Source: a virus | IMG/VR virus record: IMGVR_UViG_3300042294_001510 | Span: 1-22,228 of that record | Length of the DNA: 22,228 nt | Reading direction: 5' to 3' (one strand) | Shown here: positions 7,081 to 14,493 of the stretch, piece by piece | Numbering within the stretch: position 1 is the stretch's first letter | Layout: every line of letters begins with the position of its first letter | Made by a program: the position numbers and the translations under genes | Notes under the pieces: model-generated | What the model was told of the DNA's origin: nothing | Database searches by the model: none | Seen by the model: the letters and a program-made list of their open reading frames with translations, nothing else

Positions 7081-7081
7081 C

Positions 7082-8395
7082 ATGGACAAGGGCACGATGA
7101 ATCTCGTTATCAAGGCGATCGACGACGCCACGCCCACACTGCGAAAGATCGGGAAGGGCTTCGGCTCGCTGAAGAAGGCAGGCTCCGCCCTTGGCAGTGG
7201 ATTGAAGACTGCAGCCGTTGGCGCCTTGGCAATCACTGGCGCCGTTGCTGCCTTCGCCATCGCTGCCACCTCCGCCGCTGCAGACGAAGAGAAGCAGATC
7301 GCCCGGCTCAACGGCGTGCTCAAGACGCGCGGCATGCTCACGGAAGCCAACAGCGCAGCCGTTCAGACGCAAACAGCCAGACTAGAAAACCTTGCCTTTT
7401 CTGGCGACGCCGTTCGAGAAAGTCTTATTACCGCGACGCAGTTCACAAAGAAGTTCAGCGACGCCATCAGGATTCAGAACGTTGCGGCTGACGTTGCTGC
7501 CGCTAAGGGGATCAGCCTAGAAGAAGCCACCTCACTGGTAGGCAAGGCGTATGCGGGAAACACTAAGGGCCTCAAGGGGCTTGGCGTAGAAGTCAAGAAA
7601 GGCGTCAAGGGTTTAGGGGCACTGAACGCAGTCACTAAGAAATACGGCGGCTCCGCTCAGGCAGCGGCTAATACGGTCAGCGGGAAGTTCACCATCGCCC
7701 AAGAAAAAATCGGCAATGTAATGAAAGAGTTTGGCGACAAGCTACTTCCATACGCGAGCAAGGGGCTGGACTTCATTAGTGAGAAAGCAGTGCCAGCCTT
7801 GACCAGCGCCCTAAACACTGCCTTCCCCATTATTGAGAAAGTTGGCAAGGGGCTTGTGGATACCTTCGGGCCGATGATTCAGGACAACATCAACAACATG
7901 ACGAAGCCGGGCGGCGTGTTTGACTCAGTCGGCAAGGTTGTCGGGCCCATCTTCGGCAGAATCAGCGAAAGCGTCGGCGGGCTGATTGAGAAACTGACGG
8001 GCCCGGGCGGCTTGCTCACTGCACTCGGCGACGTCATCGGCACGCTCTGGGGCGACGGCAAGGGCCCACTCGCCACGGCAGTCGGCGCAATCGGCAACAT
8101 CATGAGCCTGCTGATTGACACAATCGCCAACATCGCGGGCGCTATCGCTGGGCTGATCACTGCAGTGGACGACTTCTTGAAGGCGTTCGGCAAGGCGTCG
8201 GACGTTAGCAAGGGCGCCTCATACGATAAATACATGCGCATGGGTGGCAACATTACGCCAACAGCACCCGGCACAATCATTGACCAGTACGGCGTGCCAG
8301 TCATCACGGTCAAAATCGGCGAGAAGAGCGTTGACTCCATCGTGACTGACTCACTCGGGCGCATCATTGACACGTCCAACTTGAATCGCCAGTAG
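7082..8395 (+). CDS. Tape measure protein, short (437 aa)
   Basis: The opening (MNLVIKAIDDATPTLRKIGK) is the standard start of tape measure proteins ('i.a.d.as..l.ki...l'), followed by a Gly/Ala-rich hydrophobic segment at 43-64, a long helical body with Lys/Ala repeats, and a second hydrophobic stretch at about 333-362. The protein fills the tail tube, sets its length and may help DNA entry. If the usual rule of about 0.15 nm per residue holds, the tail would be roughly 65 nm, short for a siphovirus. No lysozyme or peptidase domain is seen. ATG at 7082 has AAGGGG upstream; an in-frame ATG at 7097 is an alternative. Confidence 0.8.
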   Translation: MDKGTMNLVIKAIDDATPTLRKIGKGFGSLKKAGSALGSGLKTAAVGALAITGAVAAFAIAATSAAADEEKQIARLNGVLKTRGMLTEANSAAVQTQTARLENLAFSGDAVRESLITATQFTKKFSDAIRIQNVAADVAAAKGISLEEATSLVGKAYAGNTKGLKGLGVEVKKGVKGLGALNAVTKKYGGSAQAAANTVSGKFTIAQEKIGNVMKEFGDKLLPYASKGLDFISEKAVPALTSALNTAFPIIEKVGKGLVDTFGPMIQDNINNMTKPGGVFDSVGKVVGPIFGRISESVGGLIEKLTGPGGLLTALGDVIGTLWGDGKGPLATAVGAIGNIMSLLIDTIANIAGAIAGLITAVDDFLKAFGKASDVSKGASYDKYMRMGGNITPTAPGTIIDQYGVPVITVKIGEKSVDSIVTDSLGRIIDTSNLNRQ

Positions 8396-8398
8396 CCC

Positions 8399-9847
8399 AT
8401 GGCGACGCACCCCTTCGCCATCATCGTGGACGGCGTCAACAGCGGCGCCAACATCCTTGACGACTACAGCACCGCCAGCCCAACGACGCCATGGGTTGAC
8501 CCTGAGAGCGTGAGCCTGACGCAAGACGCCAACGGCGAAGGCGGCGCTCTTTCGTTCGACGTGGTGCAGGTCAAGACCCCAGCGGGCGGGCCATGGTGGA
8601 AGTCGGGCGCAGTCTATGACAACGCGCGCGTGCGCTTTCAAGTCAGCGGCACAACCACCTTCTTGGGGTACATCACGAAGATTGACGCCGAGCTTGCCGA
8701 GAACGGACTGGGCACCCGTGCCAGCGTCACCGCCGCAGTCGCGTCCACCTTCTTGGACAAGATCATTGTCTACAAGGGGCGACTTGTGACAGGTACGAGA
8801 AATGACTTCACGGGAAACTTCGTCATCGGCTCCAGCGTCACGACGGATCAGGCAGCCGTCACCGCGCTGGTGAGCAAAGCAGACGCTGCCATGGCGTTCA
8901 GCACGGGCACCAGCGGGCGCACCGCCAACCGCCTCATCGTCAACACTGCAACCACGCCCGCATACACGGGCACCGCCGTGACAGTGGGGCAGTTGCTCAT
9001 GGTGCCGGGCACGCTGCGCGCATGCCTTGACACGATCAAGCAGGCAGCCGAATCCGTTGACGGTGAAGAGCGCCGCTACTGGGTGGCGCCAAACGGGACT
9101 ATCAACTACGCCCGACTTGGCAGCGCCACGCCAACCTATGCCACGGCTCCGTTCAAGGTCGTCACCACGGCAACCTATGACCCCTACGGCTCAGTTGCGG
9201 CGGCAGCCACGCTGCAGGTGCGCAATCTTCAGGTAAGCCTTGATCATGACGTCATCGTCAAGAAGGCGCGCTTTATCATGAACGAAGTCGTCAGCAAGTA
9301 CGACGCCAAGATCAGCGGCGGCGTCTACACCGTGAAAGATCCATACGGTCGCGTCTACGATCAGGCGGCGCCGAACGGTGCAGGCATGACGACGCGCAAT
9401 GGCCCGCGCCCTGAGACGCTGATCAGCGTGACGCCAATGCCGAAGCGCACCCCCGGCAGCGTCCAGTGGAGCGACAAGATCACCGACTATGGCAAGAAGT
9501 ACTTCGGCACGGACGCCTACCCGAACCGCGCCGCGCCGCAGCGCAGCATCACCTTCAGCGTGCGCGGGGCTGATCCGACGAACAACCCCTACGGCTTCGC
9601 CAACGGATACCGTCAGACGGCGCCCAGCACCTTCGTGCTGCAGAGTGGCTGGGAGGCTGGGCAATACGTTGAGATCAACGACGCCACCACCATCGGCGGC
9701 AACACGGTCAACATCCTTGGACTCGGCGGGCTCTACCGCATTGAGTCGCTGACCATGACCTTCGAGCCGGGCTCTATGATTCGACAGTTCGACTTGACGT
9801 GTGAACGAGTACCACGCAATCCGTTGAAGAAGTTCTTGCAGGGGTAA
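8399..9847 (+). CDS. Tail-tip / baseplate hub-like minor tail protein (482 aa)
   Basis: A large beta-rich protein directly after the tape measure gene. It has features of siphovirus tail-tip hub proteins: an N-terminal strand-rich domain (FAIIVDGVNSGANILDDY), a segment ARVRFQVSGTTTFLGYITKI typical of hub proteins where ligand strands are described as 'G.i..i', and a late part GGLYRIESLTMTFEPGSM with FDLTCERVP near the end. The assignment to the Dit/Tal group comes mainly from place and length. It would join the tube end to the fibre encoded next. The ribosome site before ATG 8399 is poor, so coupling to the tape measure gene, three bases upstream, is likely. Confidence 0.62.
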   Translation: MATHPFAIIVDGVNSGANILDDYSTASPTTPWVDPESVSLTQDANGEGGALSFDVVQVKTPAGGPWWKSGAVYDNARVRFQVSGTTTFLGYITKIDAELAENGLGTRASVTAAVASTFLDKIIVYKGRLVTGTRNDFTGNFVIGSSVTTDQAAVTALVSKADAAMAFSTGTSGRTANRLIVNTATTPAYTGTAVTVGQLLMVPGTLRACLDTIKQAAESVDGEERRYWVAPNGTINYARLGSATPTYATAPFKVVTTATYDPYGSVAAAATLQVRNLQVSLDHDVIVKKARFIMNEVVSKYDAKISGGVYTVKDPYGRVYDQAAPNGAGMTTRNGPRPETLISVTPMPKRTPGSVQWSDKITDYGKKYFGTDAYPNRAAPQRSITFSVRGADPTNNPYGFANGYRQTAPSTFVLQSGWEAGQYVEINDATTIGGNTVNILGLGGLYRIESLTMTFEPGSMIRQFDLTCERVPRNPLKKFLQG

Positions 9848-9850
9848 GCC

Positions 9851-11350
9851 ATGGTTGATAAGTTCGGCTCCGATCAGCAGCAGCTCGCCAACTCGGGTGG
9901 CAGCGTTATCTCGCAAGACAACGCCGTGCTCATCAACGGCGACAGCGACGGTGAAGATGCGCTGCTCTTTGGGCCTGCCGCGCTTCGTGAGATTCAGACG
10001 GGCGTTGCCAACGGCGACTTTTCAATTCCACCATCCGATGCTGAAGGAATCGTCACGGCTGACAACGACCTGCCCTATTGGACGTTCACGGACGTCAACA
10101 GCGCGGGAGCGATCACCTGCTCAATCGTGACTGATGCTTCCGCTGCGTCGGGCACGTCGCTGCGCTTCAGCATTGCAGCAGGTACGGGAAACAGCAAGAG
10201 CGTGACCCTGCGGCGTTTCATCCCAGTCGCATCAACGCGCAACCAAGCCTTCGCGTACCAGCCCGAAGTCAACACCTTCGGCGCAACCAACACGGCGAAC
10301 TCCACCATCCGCATGCAGTCGCAGTTCTACGAAGCCGACCAGACAACCACAACGGGCAGCGTTATTGACACTGGCGTTGTGACCTTTGCAACACTCGGCA
10401 CTGGAACGAACGCAATTGTCGGGACGCTGACGACTGCGAACGCCGCGCCGTCAGATGCAGCCTTCTGCCTGATCACCATCACGGTGGCAACGGCTGCGTC
10501 TGGCACCGTTGTGGCTTCTACGGTTGACATCCCCGAAGTGCGCCTCATCCGTGGAGATCAGACAAACATCTTCGCGGAGTATCGAGACCCAGCAACGTAT
10601 GCGCCGACCTATGTGCGCCAGCGATTCGGTGAGCTGCAAATCTCTCCGAACGCCGCCTCAGGCAACACTCGCCTTGGTGGGAACCTGAGCGTTGACGGTG
10701 GCACCATTGACACTGACGTCAACCTGACGCTTGACGTGCCGAGCGGCAGCGTGATCATCAAGGGCGGTGATAACGCTCCGCGTGTGCAGTTTGTAAACGC
10801 ATCCGGCACCAATCTCGGCGGACTTCGTATGGGTACCACCAACAACTTTGCGTTTCTCAATGGCACCAGTACCAATGACTACGCCTATGTGCTGGCTGAA
10901 CGCTTCTATCCAATGGACGGCACATCAGGCAGCCGATACATCTACGACGATGGGCTTAGAACAGCCACCAGCGGCGGATTTGTTATTGGCTCCTTCACCT
11001 CAACGGCTACAGCAGCAAATGTGAACACAACATCAAACACCAATGGTTTGCTCCGCATTGTTTCGTCATCGCGTCGCTGGAAAGAAAACATTGAAGACGC
11101 CGACGAAGAAACACTTGCAGCCGCAAAACGATTGAAGGCTCGGCACTTCAACAGTCTGCACCCATCTGATAACAACGCGCGACTTCTTGGGATGATTGCC
11201 GAAGAAGTAGAAGAGTCTGGCCTTCATTGTGCAGTCGAGTATGACGACGAAGGTTTGCCGCTTGCAATCAACTGGTCAGCAATCACCGCCGCGCTACTGG
11301 TGCGATTAGAAGACGCCGAGCGCCGCATTGCCGCGCTGGAGGCACGATGA
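9851..11350 (+). CDS. Tail fibre/spike with C-terminal S74 self-cleaving chaperone (499 aa)
   Basis: Residues 1-400 are repetitive, Ser/Thr/Gly/Asn-rich and beta-rich, as in trimeric fibres and receptor-binding proteins; part of this (LSVDGGTIDTDVNLTLDVPS) resembles a beta-helix. The last 95 residues match the intramolecular chaperone of endosialidases (peptidase S74): SSSRRWKENIEDA with Ser405-407 and Lys411, then FNSL, LLGMIAEEVEESGL, INWSAITAALLVRLEDAE and a C-terminal coiled coil. In the family this domain drives trimer folding and then cuts itself off at the Ser using the Ser-Lys pair. The fibre probably binds the host surface. The stop overlaps the next ATG (ATGA). Confidence 0.85.
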   Translation: MVDKFGSDQQQLANSGGSVISQDNAVLINGDSDGEDALLFGPAALREIQTGVANGDFSIPPSDAEGIVTADNDLPYWTFTDVNSAGAITCSIVTDASAASGTSLRFSIAAGTGNSKSVTLRRFIPVASTRNQAFAYQPEVNTFGATNTANSTIRMQSQFYEADQTTTTGSVIDTGVVTFATLGTGTNAIVGTLTTANAAPSDAAFCLITITVATAASGTVVASTVDIPEVRLIRGDQTNIFAEYRDPATYAPTYVRQRFGELQISPNAASGNTRLGGNLSVDGGTIDTDVNLTLDVPSGSVIIKGGDNAPRVQFVNASGTNLGGLRMGTTNNFAFLNGTSTNDYAYVLAERFYPMDGTSGSRYIYDDGLRTATSGGFVIGSFTSTATAANVNTTSNTNGLLRIVSSSRRWKENIEDADEETLAAAKRLKARHFNSLHPSDNNARLLGMIAEEVEESGLHCAVEYDDEGLPLAINWSAITAALLVRLEDAERRIAALEAR

Positions 11351-11532
11351 CGCGCAGCCAAGTTGACGCCATCATCGAACGGCTAGACGCGCAGAGCGCG
11401 AAGATTGACCGCCTGCAGTCAGAGATTGACCAGATGAAGGGGGGGCTCACGGTGCTGAAGGCGATCGGGGCCTTCTTGGGAGTTGGGGGTATTGGCGCGC
11501 TGCTGGCGTGGCTTCAACAGCAGGGCAAGTAG
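11347..11532 (+). CDS. XhlA-like coiled-coil / membrane protein, holin-associated (61 aa)
   Basis: The first half is a regular heptad coiled coil ([29 protein letters not shown]). The second half is one hydrophobic helix ([20 protein letters not shown]) followed by a short polar tail. This is the layout of the XhlA/hemolysin family, which sits next to holins and endolysins of Gram-positive phages and helps lysis. The start overlaps the fibre gene by 4 bases (ATGA). The stop TAG overlaps the GTG of the next gene by one base. No catalytic residues are expected in this family. Confidence 0.72.
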   Translation: MTRSQVDAIIERLDAQSAKIDRLQSEIDQMKGGLTVLKAIGAFLGVGGIGALLAWLQQQGK

Positions 11533-12560
11533 TGCGCCGCGTACTGATCCCGCTGCTGGCTGCCTTCGTGCTGCTGCGTGCAGTGCCCGTCATTGCATCC
11601 GACTGGACTGCCGACATGACCTTCAATGGCAGCGTGCAGCTCGTTGACGGGGGCTTCGTCATCACTGGCCCCGACGCTGGCGTGGGCTCCAACACCGTCA
11701 CCTACTCCACCACGGCTGACACCGCTGGCACCATCGCGTTCTTGTGGGCGTACAGCACCATTGACGGCGCATGGTTCGACCGCCCGCAGTTCGTCATCAA
11801 CGGCGTCACCAGTGACCTGATGCAGCAAGGGCAGCAGGGCAACGGCAGCATCCAGTTCGACGTCATGCCGGGGGACGCCTACGGCTTCAGAGTGTGGGCG
11901 CTCGACACCTGCTGCGGCGCTGGTGTGTTGACCATCACTGACCCCGACTTCGTGCCAGCATCACCAGAGCCAAGCCCGCTCCCATCCGTGGAGCCAAGCA
12001 TTGAGGTGCCAAGTGTTGAACCGTCCCCGCTCCCGAGCCCTGACCCGACTGCCACACCCGAGCCGTCGCCCGAGCCGACACCATCACCTGAGCCTTCGCC
12101 AACTCCTACGGCTGAACCTAGCCCTGCTCCTACTCCTAGCCCTGACCCTACTGCTACGCCAACCGTAGAGCCGAGCCCTACGGCGACGCCTACGCCGACC
12201 CCTACACCTACCCCAGAATCCCCTTCACCTAGCCCCAGCGTGGCGGAAACACCCCTCCCAGAGCCTTCTGAGGAACCCTCACCAGTGCCTTCTCCTGAGC
12301 CTACGCCCGAGCCCACGGATGAGCCGCTCGTGATTGACCCCGGCGCTGCAGTTGGCGCAGCCGTTGAAGCCGTCGGAGAAGCGGCTGCGTTCGTTGCCAA
12401 TCTCGGACACGACTTGACCCCTGAAGAAAAGAAGCAGGCAGCGGCTACAATCATCCCCGCAGTGATCATCACGCAGCTCGCGCAGGCAGCCGTTGCGGCA
12501 GCCAGTGCAGCGGCGGCTGGTGCTGCGTCATCGGGAGGGTCACGAAAGGGCAAGCAGTGA
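11532..12560 (+). CDS. Exported protein with Pro-rich linker and C-terminal membrane segment (342 aa)
   Basis: GTG at 11532 (TAGTG overlap) is chosen because it gives a clean signal peptide, [21 protein letters not shown], cut after Ala22 before Ser-Asp-Trp. Residues 24-141 look like a beta-sandwich ([40 protein letters not shown], then CC at 127-128) similar in rhythm to a domain found in exported bacterial proteins. Residues 142-265 are a long Pro/Ser/Thr/Glu linker. Residues 266-301 are helical, 303-332 form a hydrophobic Ala/Ile-rich segment, and the end is basic (SRKGKQ). This predicts an outside domain tethered by a wall-spanning linker to the cell membrane. It sits inside the lysis cassette. 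I know no family with this full layout; function could be lysis control, envelope disruption or blocking of other phages. No lipobox Cys is present. Confidence 0.72.
   Translation: MRRVLIPLLAAFVLLRAVPVIASDWTADMTFNGSVQLVDGGFVITGPDAGVGSNTVTYSTTADTAGTIAFLWAYSTIDGAWFDRPQFVINGVTSDLMQQGQQGNGSIQFDVMPGDAYGFRVWALDTCCGAGVLTITDPDFVPASPEPSPLPSVEPSIEVPSVEPSPLPSPDPTATPEPSPEPTPSPEPSPTPTAEPSPAPTPSPDPTATPTVEPSPTATPTPTPTPTPESPSPSPSVAETPLPEPSEEPSPVPSPEPTPEPTDEPLVIDPGAAVGAAVEAVGEAAAFVANLGHDLTPEEKKQAAATIIPAVIITQLAQAAVAAASAAAAGAASSGGSRKGKQ
11955..12326 (+). repeat. Degenerate Pro-rich coding repeat
   Basis: About 372 bases within the exported-protein gene encode imperfect short units such as EPSP, PTPTP and PSPDPTATP. 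The units use many different synonymous codons (CCG, CCC, CCT, CCA; AGC, TCG, TCA, TCT), so the repeat is old or held at protein level and is not a fresh DNA slippage product. Confidence 0.8.
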
Positions 12561-12736
12561 GACTCCTGAAAGACATCGCACTCGACATCGCGGCAAGTTC
12601 TTGGACGTGGCTCGGCATGATGATCGCGTGGATCGTGTTGCCAGACGGCAGCACCCGCGACTTCGTGGGCGCAGCGATTCTAGGGCTGCTCATCTTGTGG
12701 GCAGCGACAGGGCCCCTACGCTGGGGCGGGGAGTAA
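12557..12736 (+). CDS. Two-helix small membrane protein, holin candidate (59 aa)
   Basis: GTG at 12557 overlaps the previous TGA by the GTGA pattern, and the frame runs to TAA at 12734-12736. The protein has a short basic/amphipathic start ([15 protein letters not shown]), a hydrophobic helix ([13 protein letters not shown]), a polar turn (PDGSTRD), a second hydrophobic helix ([15 protein letters not shown]) and a short tail. Size, two helices and position between an XhlA-like gene and the endolysin make it a good holin candidate. Small size alone cannot prove this; it could be a membrane helper of the exported protein. It has no other overlapping gene. Confidence 0.65.
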   Translation: MRLLKDIALDIAASSWTWLGMMIAWIVLPDGSTRDFVGAAILGLLILWAATGPLRWGGE

Positions 12737-12738
12737 AC

Positions 12739-12993
12739 ATGACGGCGGCTGATCACATCGAAGAGATTCACGAGCAGGGCTGGACGAAGATCGTCACGGC
12801 TCCGGGCGAGTGGGTTGCACTGGTGCCCAACGACAACAACAGCGCCTACGGCGGCACGCTCTGGAAGCGCGCCGAAGACGGCAACGACTACGCCGAAGGC
12901 GCCACTGAGGGCTTCCCAGTCAGCGCCGCACTCGACCACGAAGCCGCTGGGCGAGCCGTCGCAGTGCTCATCAAGAAAGAACTCGGCGCGTGA
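12739..12993 (+). CDS. Small acidic protein in lysis cassette, unknown (84 aa)
   Basis: ATG at 12739 has a GGGGAG ribosome site 5 bases upstream; the frame is open further upstream but that would overlap the membrane-protein gene fully. The protein is acidic, with aromatic residues (GWTKIVTAPGEWVALV, GGTLWKRAEDGNDYAEGATE) and a C-terminal helix (AGRAVAVLIKKELGA). No signal peptide, membrane segment or cysteine is present. It overlaps the endolysin start by 4 bases (GTGA), so the two are probably made together. No function is recognised; it could be a lysin partner or inhibitor. Confidence 0.7.
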   Translation: MTAADHIEEIHEQGWTKIVTAPGEWVALVPNDNNSAYGGTLWKRAEDGNDYAEGATEGFPVSAALDHEAAGRAVAVLIKKELGA

Positions 12994-14171
12994 AGTACCG
13001 CGTCAAGAGCCAACTCTACTCTGACGCTGAAGCCCAACTAAAGGGCGCCAAGCAGATTCTGGATGACTGCACATGGTCATCCTGCGCCGCAGCCGTGAGC
13101 TGGGCGAGCGGGTATGAGGTCGACTACAGCGCCGCCGACGGCGTCGCAGCAATGAAGAAAGTCACGGGGCGCAAGGACGTGCAGGGCAAGTCCGACAACG
13201 GCGGCAGTCTCGCCGAAGCCGTCAAGGTCATCGCGCACCTAGGCGGCAAGGCCCGCTACGCCAAGAGCTGGGAAGATGCCGTCACCGCTGCCAAGGCTGG
13301 CGCCGCCCTCATGGTGTGGGTGCAGCAGCCGATCGGCTACCCGCCCGAGATTCGCATCAGCAAGTGGCACGATCGCTGGGTGAAGTGGTGGACGAAGAAC
13401 GCCCCCGAGAAGATCAAGGCGGGATACGGTCACATGACGTCTGCAGGCTACGGCGAAGTTGACGGTGTTGAAACTTTCCAATGGTGCTGCCCAACTCGGG
13501 ATGAGCGTGACCCAGCCGAGAAGTACGCCGTCCCAGTGACGGAGTCCCAACTGCACACCATCGTCAAGTCGAAGATGCGGGCGCGCAAGTTGACCGCCGA
13601 CTTCAAGGCCCTTCTCATCGTCACCTACCCGAAGAAGGCAGCAGCGCCGGCTCCTGCGCCCGTCGCAGTCCCTGAGCCAGTTGCAGCACCCGTCAACGCA
13701 GGGGCGCGAGTAGCAGTGGCAGCGGCGCCAGAAGTGGCACCTGAGCCAACACGTGGGGTGCAACTCCCCACCGCGTCCACCACTCCCGAGCCCAAGAAGG
13801 TCAGCGCCGTGGATGCGCAGCTGGCGGCTCTCGGCAAGGTAGACTTCGGAGCAGTGGCTGGGAGGGCGCTCAATGCTGCGAAAGGCGCAGCGGCTGCGGC
13901 TGCCAAGGTCAAAGGGGTACCAGCCAAGATGATCGCCTTCTTGAAATACTTCAACGAGAGCACGGGTATCGTCTCCGCTCTGACAGAGTTCGTGCGCACC
14001 TTCGTCACGGTGAGCATCAGCGTCGCACTTGGGTTGGGAATCCCCCTTCTCGACATCAGCGGGGGAGACTTCCGAACGGTGCTGAGTGCGGGCTTGGCGA
14101 GCGGGTTGGGCGTGCTCGTGAAGTGGCTTGATCCTAAGCAATCCGACTTCGGAATCAAGCAAAAAAACTAA
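12990..14171 (+). CDS. Endolysin: cysteine peptidase-like domain fused to holin-like C-terminus (393 aa)
   Basis: GTG at 12990. Residues 1-215 resemble papain-like C39-type peptidase domains of actinophage lysins: QILDDCTWSSCAAAVSW with Cys27 or Cys32 as nucleophile and GYGHMTSAGYGEVDG with His148 as partner. Residues 216-268 are an Ala/Pro/Val-rich linker. Residues 270-315 are helical and Ala-rich. Residues about 334-354 and 360-380 form two hydrophobic segments (FVRTFVTVSISVALGLGIPL; FRTVLSAGLASGLGVLVKWL) of the kind seen in actinophage holins, where 'GDwRtvlsaal.agl.a..kWl' is typical. The protein should cut peptide bonds in the wall; the C-terminus could place it in the membrane. No classical wall-binding domain is seen. 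A different role for the N-terminal domain, such as tail-borne peptidase, is less likely. Confidence 0.72.
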   Translation: MKYRVKSQLYSDAEAQLKGAKQILDDCTWSSCAAAVSWASGYEVDYSAADGVAAMKKVTGRKDVQGKSDNGGSLAEAVKVIAHLGGKARYAKSWEDAVTAAKAGAALMVWVQQPIGYPPEIRISKWHDRWVKWWTKNAPEKIKAGYGHMTSAGYGEVDGVETFQWCCPTRDERDPAEKYAVPVTESQLHTIVKSKMRARKLTADFKALLIVTYPKKAAAPAPAPVAVPEPVAAPVNAGARVAVAAAPEVAPEPTRGVQLPTASTTPEPKKVSAVDAQLAALGKVDFGAVAGRALNAAKGAAAAAAKVKGVPAKMIAFLKYFNESTGIVSALTEFVRTFVTVSISVALGLGIPLLDISGGDFRTVLSAGLASGLGVLVKWLDPKQSDFGIKQKN

Positions 14172-14213
14172 ACACACACCCCGCCATACACCTGACATAA
14201 GTGCTGGTGTAGG

Positions 14214-14248
14214 CTGCGAGCAGGCACCCTTGCAGGTGCCGCAAGCAG
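14214..14248 (+). promoter_or_regulatory. Leader hairpin(s) before the helix-turn-helix gene
   Basis: GGCACC (14223-14228) and GGTGCC (14235-14240) form a 6-pair stem with loop CTTGCA, extended across an internal loop by CTGC (14214-14217) with GCAG (14245-14248). A second stem, CTTGC (14229-14233) with GCAAG (14241-14245), excludes the first. There is no T-run. This 91-base gap (14172-14262) divides the lysis genes from the next group. It could hold a terminator, attenuator or operator; I see no convincing promoter. Confidence 0.4.
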
Positions 14249-14262
14249 TTGGAGGTGTTCAC

Positions 14263-14493
14263 ATGGACGGACTCGAAGAGCTCAGGGCGCTGAGCAAGCC
14301 ACGCAAGGGGCCACCTTGCGGGATGACGACCGTGCACCTTGAGGGCAAGGACTGGGAGACGCTGCACGCAGGGCTGGCTGATCCCGCGATCACCGCCAAG
14401 GCGCTCAGCTCATGGCTCGACAAGCGCGGCTTCACCGTGAGCTTCTGGACAATCGGAAGGCACCGCCGGGGCGAGTGCGCGTGCAACTCATGA
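14263..14493 (+). CDS. Small helix-turn-helix-like protein (76 aa)
   Basis: ATG at 14263 has GGAGG 7 bases upstream; an earlier in-frame ATG at 14128 would overlap the endolysin and has no ribosome site. The sequence VHLEGKDWETLHAGLADPAI followed by TAKALSSWLDKRGFTVSFWT and IGRHRRGECAC fits a short DNA-binding helix-turn-helix found in actinophages, where the end 'RHRRGeCrC' is recurrent. It may be a terminase-small-subunit-like or regulatory protein. It overlaps the metallophosphoesterase by 4 bases (ATGA), suggesting joint action. Confidence 0.62.
   Translation: MDGLEELRALSKPRKGPPCGMTTVHLEGKDWETLHAGLADPAITAKALSSWLDKRGFTVSFWTIGRHRRGECACNS

Noticed and set aside
9191-9916. 241-codon minus-strand frame under the tail-tip gene
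   Set aside because: Shadow frame; no start signal and low-information sequence, and it opposes a coupled + strand gene.
11508-11531. Upstream GTG as start of the exported protein
   Set aside because: It would add eight residues before the basic start of the signal peptide; GTG 11532 overlaps the previous stop exactly and gives a cleaner signal peptide.
12493-12738. Upstream extension of the 84-aa lysis-region protein
   Set aside because: The extension is out-of-frame reading of two other genes and is Arg/His-rich; ATG 12739 has a good ribosome site.
13239-14198. 319-codon minus-strand frame opposite the endolysin
   Set aside because: The endolysin has catalytic motifs and a GTGA overlap; the reverse frame is Arg/Leu/His-rich noise.
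14172-14222. Promoter upstream of the helix-turn-helix gene
   Set aside because: CTGACA (14192-14197) and TAGGCT (14210-14215) are only 12 bases apart, too close for a sigma70 promoter.
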